A DNA stretch of 64,000 nt from Sulfuritalea hydrogenivorans sk43H (GTDB lineage Bacteria; Pseudomonadota; Gammaproteobacteria; Burkholderiales; Rhodocyclaceae): the NCBI RefSeq assembly GCF_000828635.1, contig NZ_AP012547.1:806001-870000 (forward strand). Direction: 5' to 3'. A program made the position numbers and the translations under genes. This document shows, piece after piece, positions 1 through 9,069 of the stretch (the stretch's first letter is position 1; every line of letters starts with the position of its first letter). The notes beneath the pieces were generated by a model. That model saw only the letters and a program-made list of their open reading frames with translations, ran no database searches and had not been told where the DNA came from.

Positions 1-800
1 CTCACGCCCCCTACACGGATGTGCGCAGCGAAGCCGACATCGCGCAGGCCAACGCGGGCTTGTTTCCCGGCATCCTCAAGGTGGCCCGCTTCGGCTACGA
101 CGGCAAGGGGCAGGTGCGGGTACAGAACCGCGAAGAAGCGCTGCTCGCCTTCCGCCAGTTGAAGCACGAGCCCTGCGTGCTCGAACAAATGCTGCCGCTC
201 GATTACGAAGTCTCGGTGGTGCTGACGCGTGATGCGGCCGGCGTGGTGAAGTGTTTCCCCACTGCCGAGAACAGCCACCGCCACGGCATCCTCGATGTGT
301 CGATCGTGCCGGCGCGCACCTCGGGCTGTGTTGCCGGCAATGCACAGGAGATCGCCGAGGGCATCGCACAGAAAATGGATTATGTCGGCACCCTGGCGGT
401 CGAGTTCTTCATCGTGCGCGGCCAGCTCTTCGTCAACGAAATGGCGCCGCGGCCGCACAACTCGGGGCATTACACGATCGATGCCTGCGTCACCAACCAG
501 TTCGAGCAGCAGGTGCGGGCGCTCACCGGCCTGCCGCTGGGCGAGGCGCGCGCGCATTCGGCCGCGGTGATGGTGAATCTGCTCGGCGATCTGTGGTACC
601 TGAAGGACCCCCATCACAGCCACGAACCCGACTGGGCGAAGCTGCTCGCGGTGCCGAATCTGAAGCTGCATCTCTACGGCAAGCACCACGCCAGGCCGGG
701 GCGCAAGATGGGCCATTTCACCGTGATCGGCAGCGATGCGCAGAAAGTGCAGGAGTCGGCGCTGGCGGCACGGCGATTGATCGGCATTCAGGATGACTGA
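1..800 (+). CDS. purK: PurK, 5-(carboxyamino)imidazole ribonucleotide synthase (5' part missing)
   Basis: ATP-grasp enzyme of de novo purine synthesis that makes N5-CAIR from AIR, bicarbonate and ATP. Only the C-terminal part is present: the frame is open back to base 3, so the true start lies left of the window. Family hallmarks seen are the glycine-rich loop YDGKGQ, the strand EQMLPLDYEVSV, the segment ENSHRHGIL, and the metal/ATP-binding stretch VNEMAPRPHNSGH. The C-terminal GHFTVIG of PurK is intact. The last codons contain a copy of the dispersed GTCGGCGCTGGCG repeat. The stop overlaps the tsaC start by 8 nt, so the two are probably co-transcribed. Confidence 0.96.
   Translation, partial: HAPYTDVRSEADIAQANAGLFPGILKVARFGYDGKGQVRVQNREEALLAFRQLKHEPCVLEQMLPLDYEVSVVLTRDAAGVVKCFPTAENSHRHGILDVSIVPARTSGCVAGNAQEIAEGIAQKMDYVGTLAVEFFIVRGQLFVNEMAPRPHNSGHYTIDACVTNQFEQQVRALTGLPLGEARAHSAAVMVNLLGDLWYLKDPHHSHEPDWAKLLAVPNLKLHLYGKHHARPGRKMGHFTVIGSDAQKVQESALAARRLIGIQDD
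755..777 (+). repeat. Dispersed repeat A, copy in purK
   Basis: GTCGGCGCTGGCG, then GC, then ACGGCGAT. It lies near the 3' end of purK and is read as SALAARR. One of about 18 copies of the same nucleotide motif in the window. Confidence 0.6.
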
Positions 801-1764
801 GCTGGCTCGCGCAGTCGCCTTGCTGCGCGCCGGCGAACTGGTCGCCTTTCCCACCGAGACCGTTTATGGCCTTGGCGCCGATGCGAGCAATCCGCAGGCC
901 ATTGCCAAAATATTTGCGGCCAAGGGCCGGCCCGCCGATCATCCGCTGATCGTCCATTTGCCCGACGCCTCGCATCTCGAACGCTGGGCTGTCGACATTC
1001 CCGATACGGCCCGAAAACTCGCCGCCGCATTTTGGCCGGGCCCCCTGACGCTGATCCTCAAGCGCCACCCTTCGGTGTCCGATGCCATCACCGGCGGCCA
1101 GGACACGGTCGGCCTGCGCGTGCCGAACCATCCGCTGGCCCTGCAATTGCTGTGCGAATTCGGTGGCGCGAATGGTGGTGGATTGGCCGCGCCCTCGGCC
1201 AATCGCTTCGGCCATGTCAGCCCGACCACGGCGGCGCATGTGCGCGAGGAGTTCGGCGATGCCGTGGCGATGATCCTCGATGGCGGCCCCTGCGACGTCG
1301 GCATCGAATCCACCATCCTCGATCTCTCCGGCAGCGAACTGCGGATACTGCGCCCCGGCATGATTGATGCGGCCGACATCGGCGCGGTCCTGGGGCGTGC
1401 TCCGGAATTCGGCGGTACGCAGAACGCGCCGCGCGTCTCCGGCAGCCTCGAAGCGCACTATGCGCCGCGCACGCCCTTGCAGCTGGTGGCCGCGGAAGCG
1501 CTTGCGGAAACCGCGCGCCAGGCACTCGACACCGGCCGGCGCGTTGCCGTACTGGCCAACCAGCCGCTCGCCTTCAGCCACGACAAGCTCGTCTGGCGTT
1601 CCGCCAGCGCCGACCCGGCGCAGTTCGCCCACGATCTGTATGCCCGGCTGCGCGAACTCGATGGCATCGGCTGCGATCTGCTCCTGGTTGCCGCCCCGTC
1701 CGCCGAAGAAGCCTGGCGAGCCGTGGCAGACAGATTGCGGCGCGCTGCGGCGGGATCGAAATAG
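793..1764 (+). CDS. tsaC: Sua5-type L-threonylcarbamoyladenylate synthase
   Basis: Makes threonylcarbamoyl-AMP from threonine, bicarbonate and ATP, the first step of the t6A37 modification of ANN-decoding tRNAs. The N-terminal YrdC fold is clear: FPTETVYGLGADA, KIFAAKGRPADHPLIVH, and the PSANRFGHVSPTTA loop. At 323 aa it is the long Sua5 form, with a C-terminal domain after about residue 210 following the linker SGSLEAHYAPRTP. It overlaps the end of purK by 8 nt. The partner tsaE is also in this window, at 25351-25845. Assigned by strong family resemblance. Confidence 0.95.
   Translation: MTELARAVALLRAGELVAFPTETVYGLGADASNPQAIAKIFAAKGRPADHPLIVHLPDASHLERWAVDIPDTARKLAAAFWPGPLTLILKRHPSVSDAITGGQDTVGLRVPNHPLALQLLCEFGGANGGGLAAPSANRFGHVSPTTAAHVREEFGDAVAMILDGGPCDVGIESTILDLSGSELRILRPGMIDAADIGAVLGRAPEFGGTQNAPRVSGSLEAHYAPRTPLQLVAAEALAETARQALDTGRRVAVLANQPLAFSHDKLVWRSASADPAQFAHDLYARLRELDGIGCDLLLVAAPSAEEAWRAVADRLRRAAAGSK
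1597..1613 (-). repeat. Dispersed repeat A, antisense copy in tsaC
   Basis: The minus strand reads GTCGGCGCTGGCGGAAC, identical to the start of the copy at 9044. It is antisense to tsaC and is read there as SASAD. Only the 5' half of the repeat is kept. Confidence 0.4.
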
Positions 1765-1828
1765 GGGTGAAACATTACTGTCATCAGGCCCTAAAGTTTT
1801 TGCGCGGCGGCCGATAATTTTCCTGAAG

Positions 1829-1845
1829 GGGCGGGTTTTCCGCCC
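1829..1845 (+). promoter_or_regulatory. Stem-loop just before the ribosome binding site of the next gene
   Basis: GGGCGG (1829-1834), a five-base loop, then CCGCCC (1840-1845). It ends two bases before the GCAGGAG ribosome binding site of the small gene at 1859. It could limit ribosome access or be the 3' end of the tsaC transcript. There is no T-run, so a terminator is less likely. Confidence 0.25.
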
Positions 1846-1858
1846 GCAGGAGATGACT

Positions 1859-2128
1859 ATGGCTGCCAACGAGCGCAACGGCTCACGTTCGGGAAAGGCT
1901 GGACATGATTCGGCGCGGTCAGGCCGCATGATCGGATCGGCAGTGAATACCGCCATCAATCACGGTTTTGTGGTCGGACGCGAAGTGCTGGTCGGCAGCA
2001 TCCCGGGCATCGTGGTCGGCTACAACATCGCCAGCTTCGGCCAGTTCATCGGCAACATCTATCCCCTGGTGATACGCACTGCCCTGGGTGTCACCAAATG
2101 CAGCATGGACGAGGTGAGTCTGGCCTGA
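1859..2128 (+). CDS. Small glycine-rich, partly hydrophobic protein of unknown function
   Basis: 89 aa. I do not recognise a named family. The first 25 residues are polar and basic (NERNGSRSGK). The rest is glycine-rich and hydrophobic (GREVLVGSIPGIVVGYNIASFG then GQFIGNIYPLVIRTALGV), which could be a re-entrant or single membrane segment. The start was chosen at 1859 because AGGAG lies 6 bases upstream; an ATG two codons earlier (1853) is possible. It lies between tsaC and tRNA-Ala on the same strand, separated from tsaC by 94 bases. Its coding nature is supported by the good ribosome site and ordinary codon use. Confidence 0.6.
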   Translation: MAANERNGSRSGKAGHDSARSGRMIGSAVNTAINHGFVVGREVLVGSIPGIVVGYNIASFGQFIGNIYPLVIRTALGVTKCSMDEVSLA

Positions 2129-2212
2129 CACCAGCCCGCAGAGCTCTGCATGCCGGAGAAAGCGCTTCGCGCGCCGGCAAAGCGGAATTCCCGGCGCACA
2201 AGGCGTGCCCGC

Positions 2213-2241
2213 TTCCCTAGCGCTACCCCGGTTGCTATAAT
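2213..2241 (+). promoter_or_regulatory. Promoter of tRNA-Ala
   Basis: Perfect -10 TATAAT at 2236-2241, with a weak -35 (TTCCCT, 2213-2218) 17 bases upstream. The GC-rich stretch after the -10 (TTGCCCCAC) is typical of stable-RNA promoters under stringent control. The tRNA begins 15 bases after the -10. Confidence 0.7.
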
Positions 2242-2255
2242 TTGCCCCACGCAAT

Positions 2256-2331
2256 GGGGGTGTAGCTCAGTTGGGAGAGCGCGACGTTCGCAACGTCGAG
2301 GCCAGCGGTTCGATCCCGCTCACCTCCACCA
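2256..2331 (+). tRNA. tRNA-Ala (anticodon CGC)
   Basis: 76 nt including an encoded CCA end. Cloverleaf: acceptor GGGGGTG with CACCTCC, giving the G3:U70 alanine identity pair; D stem GCTC/GAGC; anticodon stem CGACG/CGTCG with loop TTCGCAA (anticodon CGC, codon GCG); T arm AGCGG-TTCGATC-CCGCT. All stems pair. Confidence 0.97.
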
Positions 2332-2395
2332 TTTTGCTGCCGTGCATCGCCGGCAGCAGCTGCGCCCGGCGGAATTCCACTTGTTGCATCCGGCG

Positions 2396-2779
2396 TCAGG
2401 TCTTGACGAACAGCGTTACCAGCGGATGCTCGCCCACCTGGCAACTCCAGTGACCGTGTATCTTCGGGTCGAAGGTCGCGCCTGCGGGCAGCAGGTCGGC
2501 CGAGAAGAAGTGATCGCCGGCCCTGAAGTTGCGACTGCTGCCGTCTTGCAGGCCGATTTTCATTTCGCCGCCGAGCACGAACAGCCATTGCGGCTCCGTG
2601 GTGCAATGGAACTGGCTGCGAAAGCCGACGGGGCTTTGGCGCAGTTGGCAACCGGTGGCCGGCAGCACCGCCGACAGCATCGCCTGGGGCGTACCTTCGT
2701 TTAGCGCAAGCTGTTCCTCGCGGAATTTCGCCCGGCCGTCGCTGTCGGTATAGAGGATCACCTTGGTGAAAGTGGACAT
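2396..2779 (-). CDS. Cupin-fold protein
   Basis: 127-aa single-domain small-molecule-binding beta-barrel. Cupin features seen are a histidine-bearing first motif region (SQFHCTTEPQWLFVLGGEMKIGL) and the second motif around FRAGDHFFSADLLPAG. The GxxHxH pattern is incomplete, so the metal ligands are uncertain and the substrate is unknown. The ribosome site GGGAGA lies upstream of the ATG at 2779. The gene stands alone between two tRNA genes on the minus strand. Confidence 0.75.
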   Translation of the reverse strand: MSTFTKVILYTDSDGRAKFREEQLALNEGTPQAMLSAVLPATGCQLRQSPVGFRSQFHCTTEPQWLFVLGGEMKIGLQDGSSRNFRAGDHFFSADLLPAGATFDPKIHGHWSCQVGEHPLVTLFVKT

Positions 2780-2824
2780 GGTCGGTCTCCCATTGTTCTG
2801 CGCAGCCTGGACTCGGCCGCCCTC

Positions 2825-2839
2825 GTGCTGGCGACACGG
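2825..2839 (+). repeat. Dispersed repeat A, partial copy
   Basis: GTGCTGGCGACACGG matches the middle of repeat A (GCGCTGGCGACACGG). It lies in the gap between the cupin gene and tRNA-Arg and lacks the GTCG start. Confidence 0.3.
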
Positions 2840-2845
2840 AAAATG

Positions 2846-2875
2846 AAAAGGGCCTGCATTTCTGCAGACCCTTTT
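2846..2875 (-). terminator. Terminator-like hairpin after tRNA-Arg
   Basis: AAAAGGG-CTGCA facing TGCAG-CCCTTTT around a TTTC loop, with one unpaired base on each arm. It begins 7 bases beyond the CCA end of the minus-strand tRNA-Arg. The A/T ends are symmetrical, so it could work in both directions, also ending any transcript that reaches it on the plus strand. Confidence 0.7.
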
Positions 2876-2882
2876 CTGGTAC

Positions 2883-2959
2883 TGGCGCGCCCGGAGAGAT
2901 TCGAACTCCCTACCCCTTGGTTCGTAGCCAAGTACTCTATCCAGATGAGCTACGGGCGC
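2883..2959 (-). tRNA. tRNA-Arg (anticodon ACG)
   Basis: 77 nt on the minus strand with encoded CCA. Acceptor GCGCCCG/CGGGCGC, anticodon stem CTTGG/CCAAG with loop CTACGAA (anticodon ACG, read as ICG), T arm GGGAG-TTCGAAT-CTCTC. Its own promoter lies just upstream and a hairpin downstream. Confidence 0.97.
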
Positions 2960-2972
2960 TTGAGAGGGCCGG

Positions 2973-3000
2973 ATTATACCGAAGAAAACGGCGAAGACAA
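2973..3000 (-). promoter_or_regulatory. Promoter of tRNA-Arg
   Basis: On the minus strand TTGTCT (3000-2995) is followed after 16 bases by a perfect TATAAT (2978-2973), 13 bases before the first base of the tRNA. Confidence 0.7.
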
Positions 3001-3042
3001 GATGGAAGCGATGCGCAGACGGCCGAGCCGGGCGGCTGGGCC

Positions 3043-3618
3043 TTACTTGTTCTGCGCCGCGCGTACCCGTCGCGCCAGTTCCCTCACCTGCTCTGCCGAG
3101 GCCTCGCCCGGCCCCTTGTCCTTGAACAAGAGCCAGAGCAGGGCGCCATTGATGATGACCAGCGCGACCTCGATATAGAGAATGGGCGCCACCAGTTGTC
3201 GCTGGGAGTTGTCGGCAAGGACGAAATAGAAACCCTCGAAGGTCGGCAGGGCGGCCTTGGTGATCGATCCGAAGAACTCGAAGGGGGGGAACAGGAGCAC
3301 CAGCACCAGATTGATCGCCATCAGCACCAGAACGATTCTTTGCCTGCGATTGCCACCCGGATTCAGGGTTTTCCGCACCGGCGGGTCGCGCAGCAACAAC
3401 AGGGCGATACAGGCATTGATCAGGACGACGATGATCTCGAGCGCGAGGAAGTTCGCGTTGACGATCCGGTTCGGATGGGAGCCGAAAGCAAAGTAGAAGC
3501 CGTCGAAAGTGGGTATGCCGCCGCGCTGCAACGAGGCGTAATCGAAGGGCGGGAACAACAGAAGCAACACGAGGTTGGCGACTGCGACCATCAGTGCGAT
3601 GCGTTGTGCATTGTTCAT
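3043..3618 (-). CDS. Four-helix inner-membrane protein made of two tandem copies of one unit
   Basis: 191 aa, function not recognised. It is an internal duplication: residues about 9-76 and 97-165 each hold a hydrophobic helix ending LLFPPF(D/E), a short loop with PTF(D/E)GFYF, and a second hydrophobic helix (LALEIIVVLINACIALLLL, then LYIEVALVIINGALLWLLF). The LFPPF motifs are at about 21-25 and 109-113, a period of 88. The C-terminus (from residue 167) is charged and soluble. That predicts four membrane segments with two equivalent FPPF/GFYF loops. The gene stands alone with no operon partner. Confidence 0.8.
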   Translation of the reverse strand: MNNAQRIALMVAVANLVLLLLFPPFDYASLQRGGIPTFDGFYFAFGSHPNRIVNANFLALEIIVVLINACIALLLLRDPPVRKTLNPGGNRRQRIVLVLMAINLVLVLLFPPFEFFGSITKAALPTFEGFYFVLADNSQRQLVAPILYIEVALVIINGALLWLLFKDKGPGEASAEQVRELARRVRAAQNK

Positions 3619-3766
3619 GGCGCTTCCACTGCGGGCTCGAACGGCCCTTCTCTCCGTGCTTTGCAGACCGTCATAGGGTAGTCGAGAACAGATGCCGGCG
3701 CAATTGTCTGGAGCGAGGCAGATCGCGTATAAACTTCCGTCTGTTCAGTGAATAAGAGGCGGGGGA

Positions 3767-5038
3767 ATGAAAGGAATTCTGTGGACTTTGCTCGGCTGCG
3801 GTGCGGCGTGCTCGGTTTTCGCGCAGGAGATCAGCCTGCGTCACGATCTCGACGGCAAGGCGCTGGATACACTGGCGACCCTGGTGCTGCGTTTCAACGA
3901 CGAGCTGAAGGGCAAGGGCAAGGTGGTGCTGCAGGACGCCCGGGGGCTGGAAAACAGGCATGTATTGCCGCATCTGGCCCTGCTCGATCCCGACGACAGC
4001 ATGGAGTTGTTCGGCACCCGGCCGCGTTTCCGCGCCCTGCATGAAGTCATGCGTGAAGCCGGGCAGAAACTCGATGCCGGGCAGTTTTATCCGCAGGTGG
4101 CCGATGCGGTAGATGATGCCAGCGGGCGCATCCAGGCGCTGCCGCTGGCCCTTGCGCTGCCGGTGTTGTTCACCAATCGCGACGCCTTGCGCAAGGCCGG
4201 TGTCGATCCCGAGAAGCCGGGCAAGACCTGGTGGGAATTGCAGAAAACCGCAGGCGAGATTTACGACAAGGGCGGCAAGTGTCCGCTGACCACGGCGCGC
4301 TTCGCCTGGGTGCATTCCGAGAACATTTCGTCGCAGGCCGGCGAGGCGGTGATGGGCAAGGCGGGCAAGGTGGACAAGGTGCTGGTCAATGGCATGGTCA
4401 ACGTCAAGCATCTTGCGCTTCTGGCGAGCTGGCAGAAGAGCCGCTACTTCCATTACTCGGGGCCGGGACGCGAAGGCAACCGGCGCTTTCTCAGCGGCGA
4501 GTGCGCGATGCTGACCGGTGAATCATCGCTGTATGCCGAAGCCAAACGTGCCGGCATCGATGTCGGCGTTGCGCCCCTGCCGCACTACGACGATGTGTAT
4601 GCGGCCAAGCCGGCCGACGTGCTGCCCGACGGCGCCGGGCTGTGGGTGCTGGCCGGGCACAAAAAAGATGAATACAAGCTGGCGGCGCGCTTCATGAGCT
4701 TTCTGCTGCGGCCCGATGTGCAAAGGGAGTGGGTACACGCCACCAGCTATTTGCCGATGACGCCGGGAGCGGTGGCGGCACTGCGCGACTCGGGCATTCC
4801 CAACCATCTGCTCGATGCGGCGCAAAAGCGTTTGTCGGTGTCGAAGAAGGGCAGCACGCGGGTCAAGCACGGGCCGATCCGCGATCGCCTGCACGAGTTC
4901 CTCGGCGAAGAAGTGGCCTTTGTCTGGACCACCGATCGGGCGGCCAAGGAGGCCCTCGACAACACGGTACGGCGGGTCAATGAGGCGATAGCCCCCTCGC
5001 CGGCGCCAGCCAGGGCGGTGGCCGCTTCGCGCAAGTGA
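3767..5038 (+). CDS. Extracellular solute-binding protein, UgpB-like
   Basis: Family 1 periplasmic binding protein of 423 aa with a Sec signal peptide (cleavage likely after ...CSVFA). Segments typical of sugar and glycerol-phosphate binders are LPLALALPVLFTNRDALRKAG, KTWWELQKTAGEIYDKGG, FLSGECAMLTGES and GAGLWVLAGHKKDEYKLAARF. The next gene, overlapping by 4 nt, is a glycerophosphodiester phosphodiesterase, which suggests the ligand is sn-glycerol-3-phosphate or a glycerophosphodiester. That is an inference from context. No ABC permease or ATPase genes follow, so the transporter must be encoded elsewhere or the protein has another role. Confidence 0.82.
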   Translation: MKGILWTLLGCGAACSVFAQEISLRHDLDGKALDTLATLVLRFNDELKGKGKVVLQDARGLENRHVLPHLALLDPDDSMELFGTRPRFRALHEVMREAGQKLDAGQFYPQVADAVDDASGRIQALPLALALPVLFTNRDALRKAGVDPEKPGKTWWELQKTAGEIYDKGGKCPLTTARFAWVHSENISSQAGEAVMGKAGKVDKVLVNGMVNVKHLALLASWQKSRYFHYSGPGREGNRRFLSGECAMLTGESSLYAEAKRAGIDVGVAPLPHYDDVYAAKPADVLPDGAGLWVLAGHKKDEYKLAARFMSFLLRPDVQREWVHATSYLPMTPGAVAALRDSGIPNHLLDAAQKRLSVSKKGSTRVKHGPIRDRLHEFLGEEVAFVWTTDRAAKEALDNTVRRVNEAIAPSPAPARAVAASRK

Positions 5039-5757
5039 TGGGCTACCCGCGCATCATCGCGCATCGTTGCGGCGGTGCGCTGGCCCCGGAGAACACCCTG
5101 GCGGGTTTGCGACTCGCGGCGCGTCTGGGATGTCGCGGGGTGGAGTTCGATGCCATGCTGGCGGCCGATGGCGTGCCGGTGCTGATCCATGACGAGACGC
5201 TCGAACGCACCACCTCGGGACAGGGGCGGGTGGCCGACATGGACTCGGCCCGGTTGATCCGGCTCGATGCCGGCATCCGGCACCATGCCGCTTTCGCCGT
5301 GGAGCCGGTGCCGACTCTCGATGCAGCCCTGCAACTGTGCGCCGCGCTGGGTTTGTGGGCCAATGTCGAAATCAAGCCTGCCGTCGGACACGAGGCCGCG
5401 ACCGGCCGCGTGGTGGCCCGCCATGCGGCGGCGGGAGGCGGTCGACTGGTCTTGTCTTCCTTCTCCGAGACGGCCCTGCGGGCGGCGGCGGCGGAAGCGC
5501 CCCAGTTGCCGCGCGCCCTGCTGGTCGAGGTGATTCCGGCCGACTGGCGCGAGCGCTTGGCCGGCCTCGGCGCGATGGCCTTGCATTGTTCGGCGCGAGG
5601 CTTGACCGCCGGGGTCGCCGCAGCGGTTCGCGCCGAGGGGTTTCCGCTGGCCTGTTACACGATCAATCGCCGCGACGAGGCCGAGCGCTTGTTTGCCATG
5701 GGCGTGAGCGCGGTCTTTTCCGACCGCCCCGATCTCTGGGCGCTAGAGGAAATGTAA
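5035..5757 (+). CDS. ugpQ: Glycerophosphodiester phosphodiesterase
   Basis: Cytoplasmic GDPD of 240 aa that hydrolyses glycerophosphodiesters to glycerol-3-phosphate and an alcohol. Catalytic features seen are IIAHRCGGALAPENTLAG (HR and the EN pair), GVEFDAMLAADGVPVLIHDETLERTT (metal ligands E and D, second histidine), and the late substrate strand VEIKP. The length matches UgpQ rather than the longer periplasmic GlpQ, and no signal peptide is present. The start overlaps the end of the UgpB-like gene by 4 nt (translational coupling). Confidence 0.93.
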   Translation: MMGYPRIIAHRCGGALAPENTLAGLRLAARLGCRGVEFDAMLAADGVPVLIHDETLERTTSGQGRVADMDSARLIRLDAGIRHHAAFAVEPVPTLDAALQLCAALGLWANVEIKPAVGHEAATGRVVARHAAAGGGRLVLSSFSETALRAAAAEAPQLPRALLVEVIPADWRERLAGLGAMALHCSARGLTAGVAAAVRAEGFPLACYTINRRDEAERLFAMGVSAVFSDRPDLWALEEM

Positions 5758-5858
5758 GCGCGGCTAACAGTCGCTTACATTTCACGTGTCAACATCGACG
5801 GGTATCTGGCGTTATTCTGCGCATGGGGCTGTCCCATTCCAAACACGAGGAGCAACAC

Positions 5859-6239
5859 ATGAAACGCACATCCAGTCTGCTGGTCGCTGTCCTTGCCGCT
5901 TTTGCCCTGCCGGTTCTGGCGCAAACCGCACCGGCGAAGGACCCGGCCGCCACGCCCGGCATCGACAAACGCCAGGCCAATCAGCAACAGCGCATCGACC
6001 AGGGCGTCAAGTCCGGCGAACTGACCGCCAAGGAAGCCGCCCGTCTGGAAAAAGGCCAGGAACGCGTCCAGAGGATGGAAGACAAGGCCAAGGCCGACGG
6101 CGTCGTCACGAAGCAGGAACGTGCGCGCCTTCAGCAAGCCGAGAATGTCCAAAGCCGGCACATTGCCAAGGAAAAGCACGACCGCCAGCGTGACCGCAAT
6201 CACGACGGCAAGAAGGATCGCCCGGCACGCAACAAGTAA
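5859..6239 (+). CDS. Small secreted charged helical protein
   Basis: 126 aa. Signal peptide MKRTSSLLVAVLAAFALPVLA, then a highly charged, probably coiled-coil helix rich in K, R, Q, E (IDKRQANQQQRIDQGVKSGE, LEKGQERVQRMEDKAKADG). The C-terminus is strongly basic, with an EF-hand-like DRNHDGKKDR near the end. It resembles a periplasmic hypothetical family common in betaproteobacteria; function unknown. The start at 5859 has a GAGGAG ribosome site 6 bases upstream. A clear terminator follows, so it is monocistronic. Confidence 0.8.
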   Translation: MKRTSSLLVAVLAAFALPVLAQTAPAKDPAATPGIDKRQANQQQRIDQGVKSGELTAKEAARLEKGQERVQRMEDKAKADGVVTKQERARLQQAENVQSRHIAKEKHDRQRDRNHDGKKDRPARNK

Positions 6240-6256
6240 GGCCGCCGCGTTCCGTC

Positions 6257-6282
6257 AAGCCCGCCTTCGCGCGGGCTTTTTA
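6257..6282 (+). terminator. Rho-independent terminator
   Basis: AAGCCCGC (6257-6264), loop CTTCGC, GCGGGCTT (6271-6278), then a run of T. It lies 18 bases after the small secreted protein gene. Confidence 0.9.
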
Positions 6283-6283
6283 T

Positions 6284-6306
6284 GTCTGCGGCGCCCAGCC
6301 GCAGAC
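6284..6306 (+). other. Nine-bp hairpin upstream of alaS
   Basis: GTCTGCGGC (6284-6292), loop GCCCA, GCCGCAGAC (6298-6306). A perfect inverted repeat without a T-run, directly followed by a copy of repeat B. It could be part of the repeat element or a regulatory structure of the alaS leader. Confidence 0.4.
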
Positions 6307-6314
6307 GGTGCCTT

Positions 6315-6345
6315 GCACGCCTGGTATTCCGCTTCGCGGGCAGGC
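6315..6345 (+). repeat. Dispersed repeat B, copy upstream of alaS
   Basis: CCTGGTATTCCGC continuing to TTCGCGGGCAGG. It differs by one base from the two copies at 59710-59771 and the copy inside copA (61584). It lies about 75 bases before the alaS start. Confidence 0.7.
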
Positions 6346-6417
6346 GTCCCTTGGTGGGATAAGTCCGTTTGGTTCGCGTAAAATCGCGGTTTCCTGTTCC
6401 AGCCAGCATTTCCCGCC

Positions 6418-9039
<2,622 letters not shown>

Positions 9040-9043
9040 AAAA

Positions 9044-9069
9044 GTCGGCGCTGGCGGAACGGCGAATTT
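9044..9069 (+). repeat. Dispersed repeat A between alaS and res
   Basis: GTCGGCGCTGGCG, then GA, then ACGGCGAATTT. It fills the whole gap between two converging genes and reaches the res stop codon. Confidence 0.6.

Noticed and set aside
2335-2360. Hairpin (TGCTGCCG with CGGCAGCA) after tRNA-Ala as terminator
   Set aside because: No T-run follows on the plus strand; too weak to list as a terminator.
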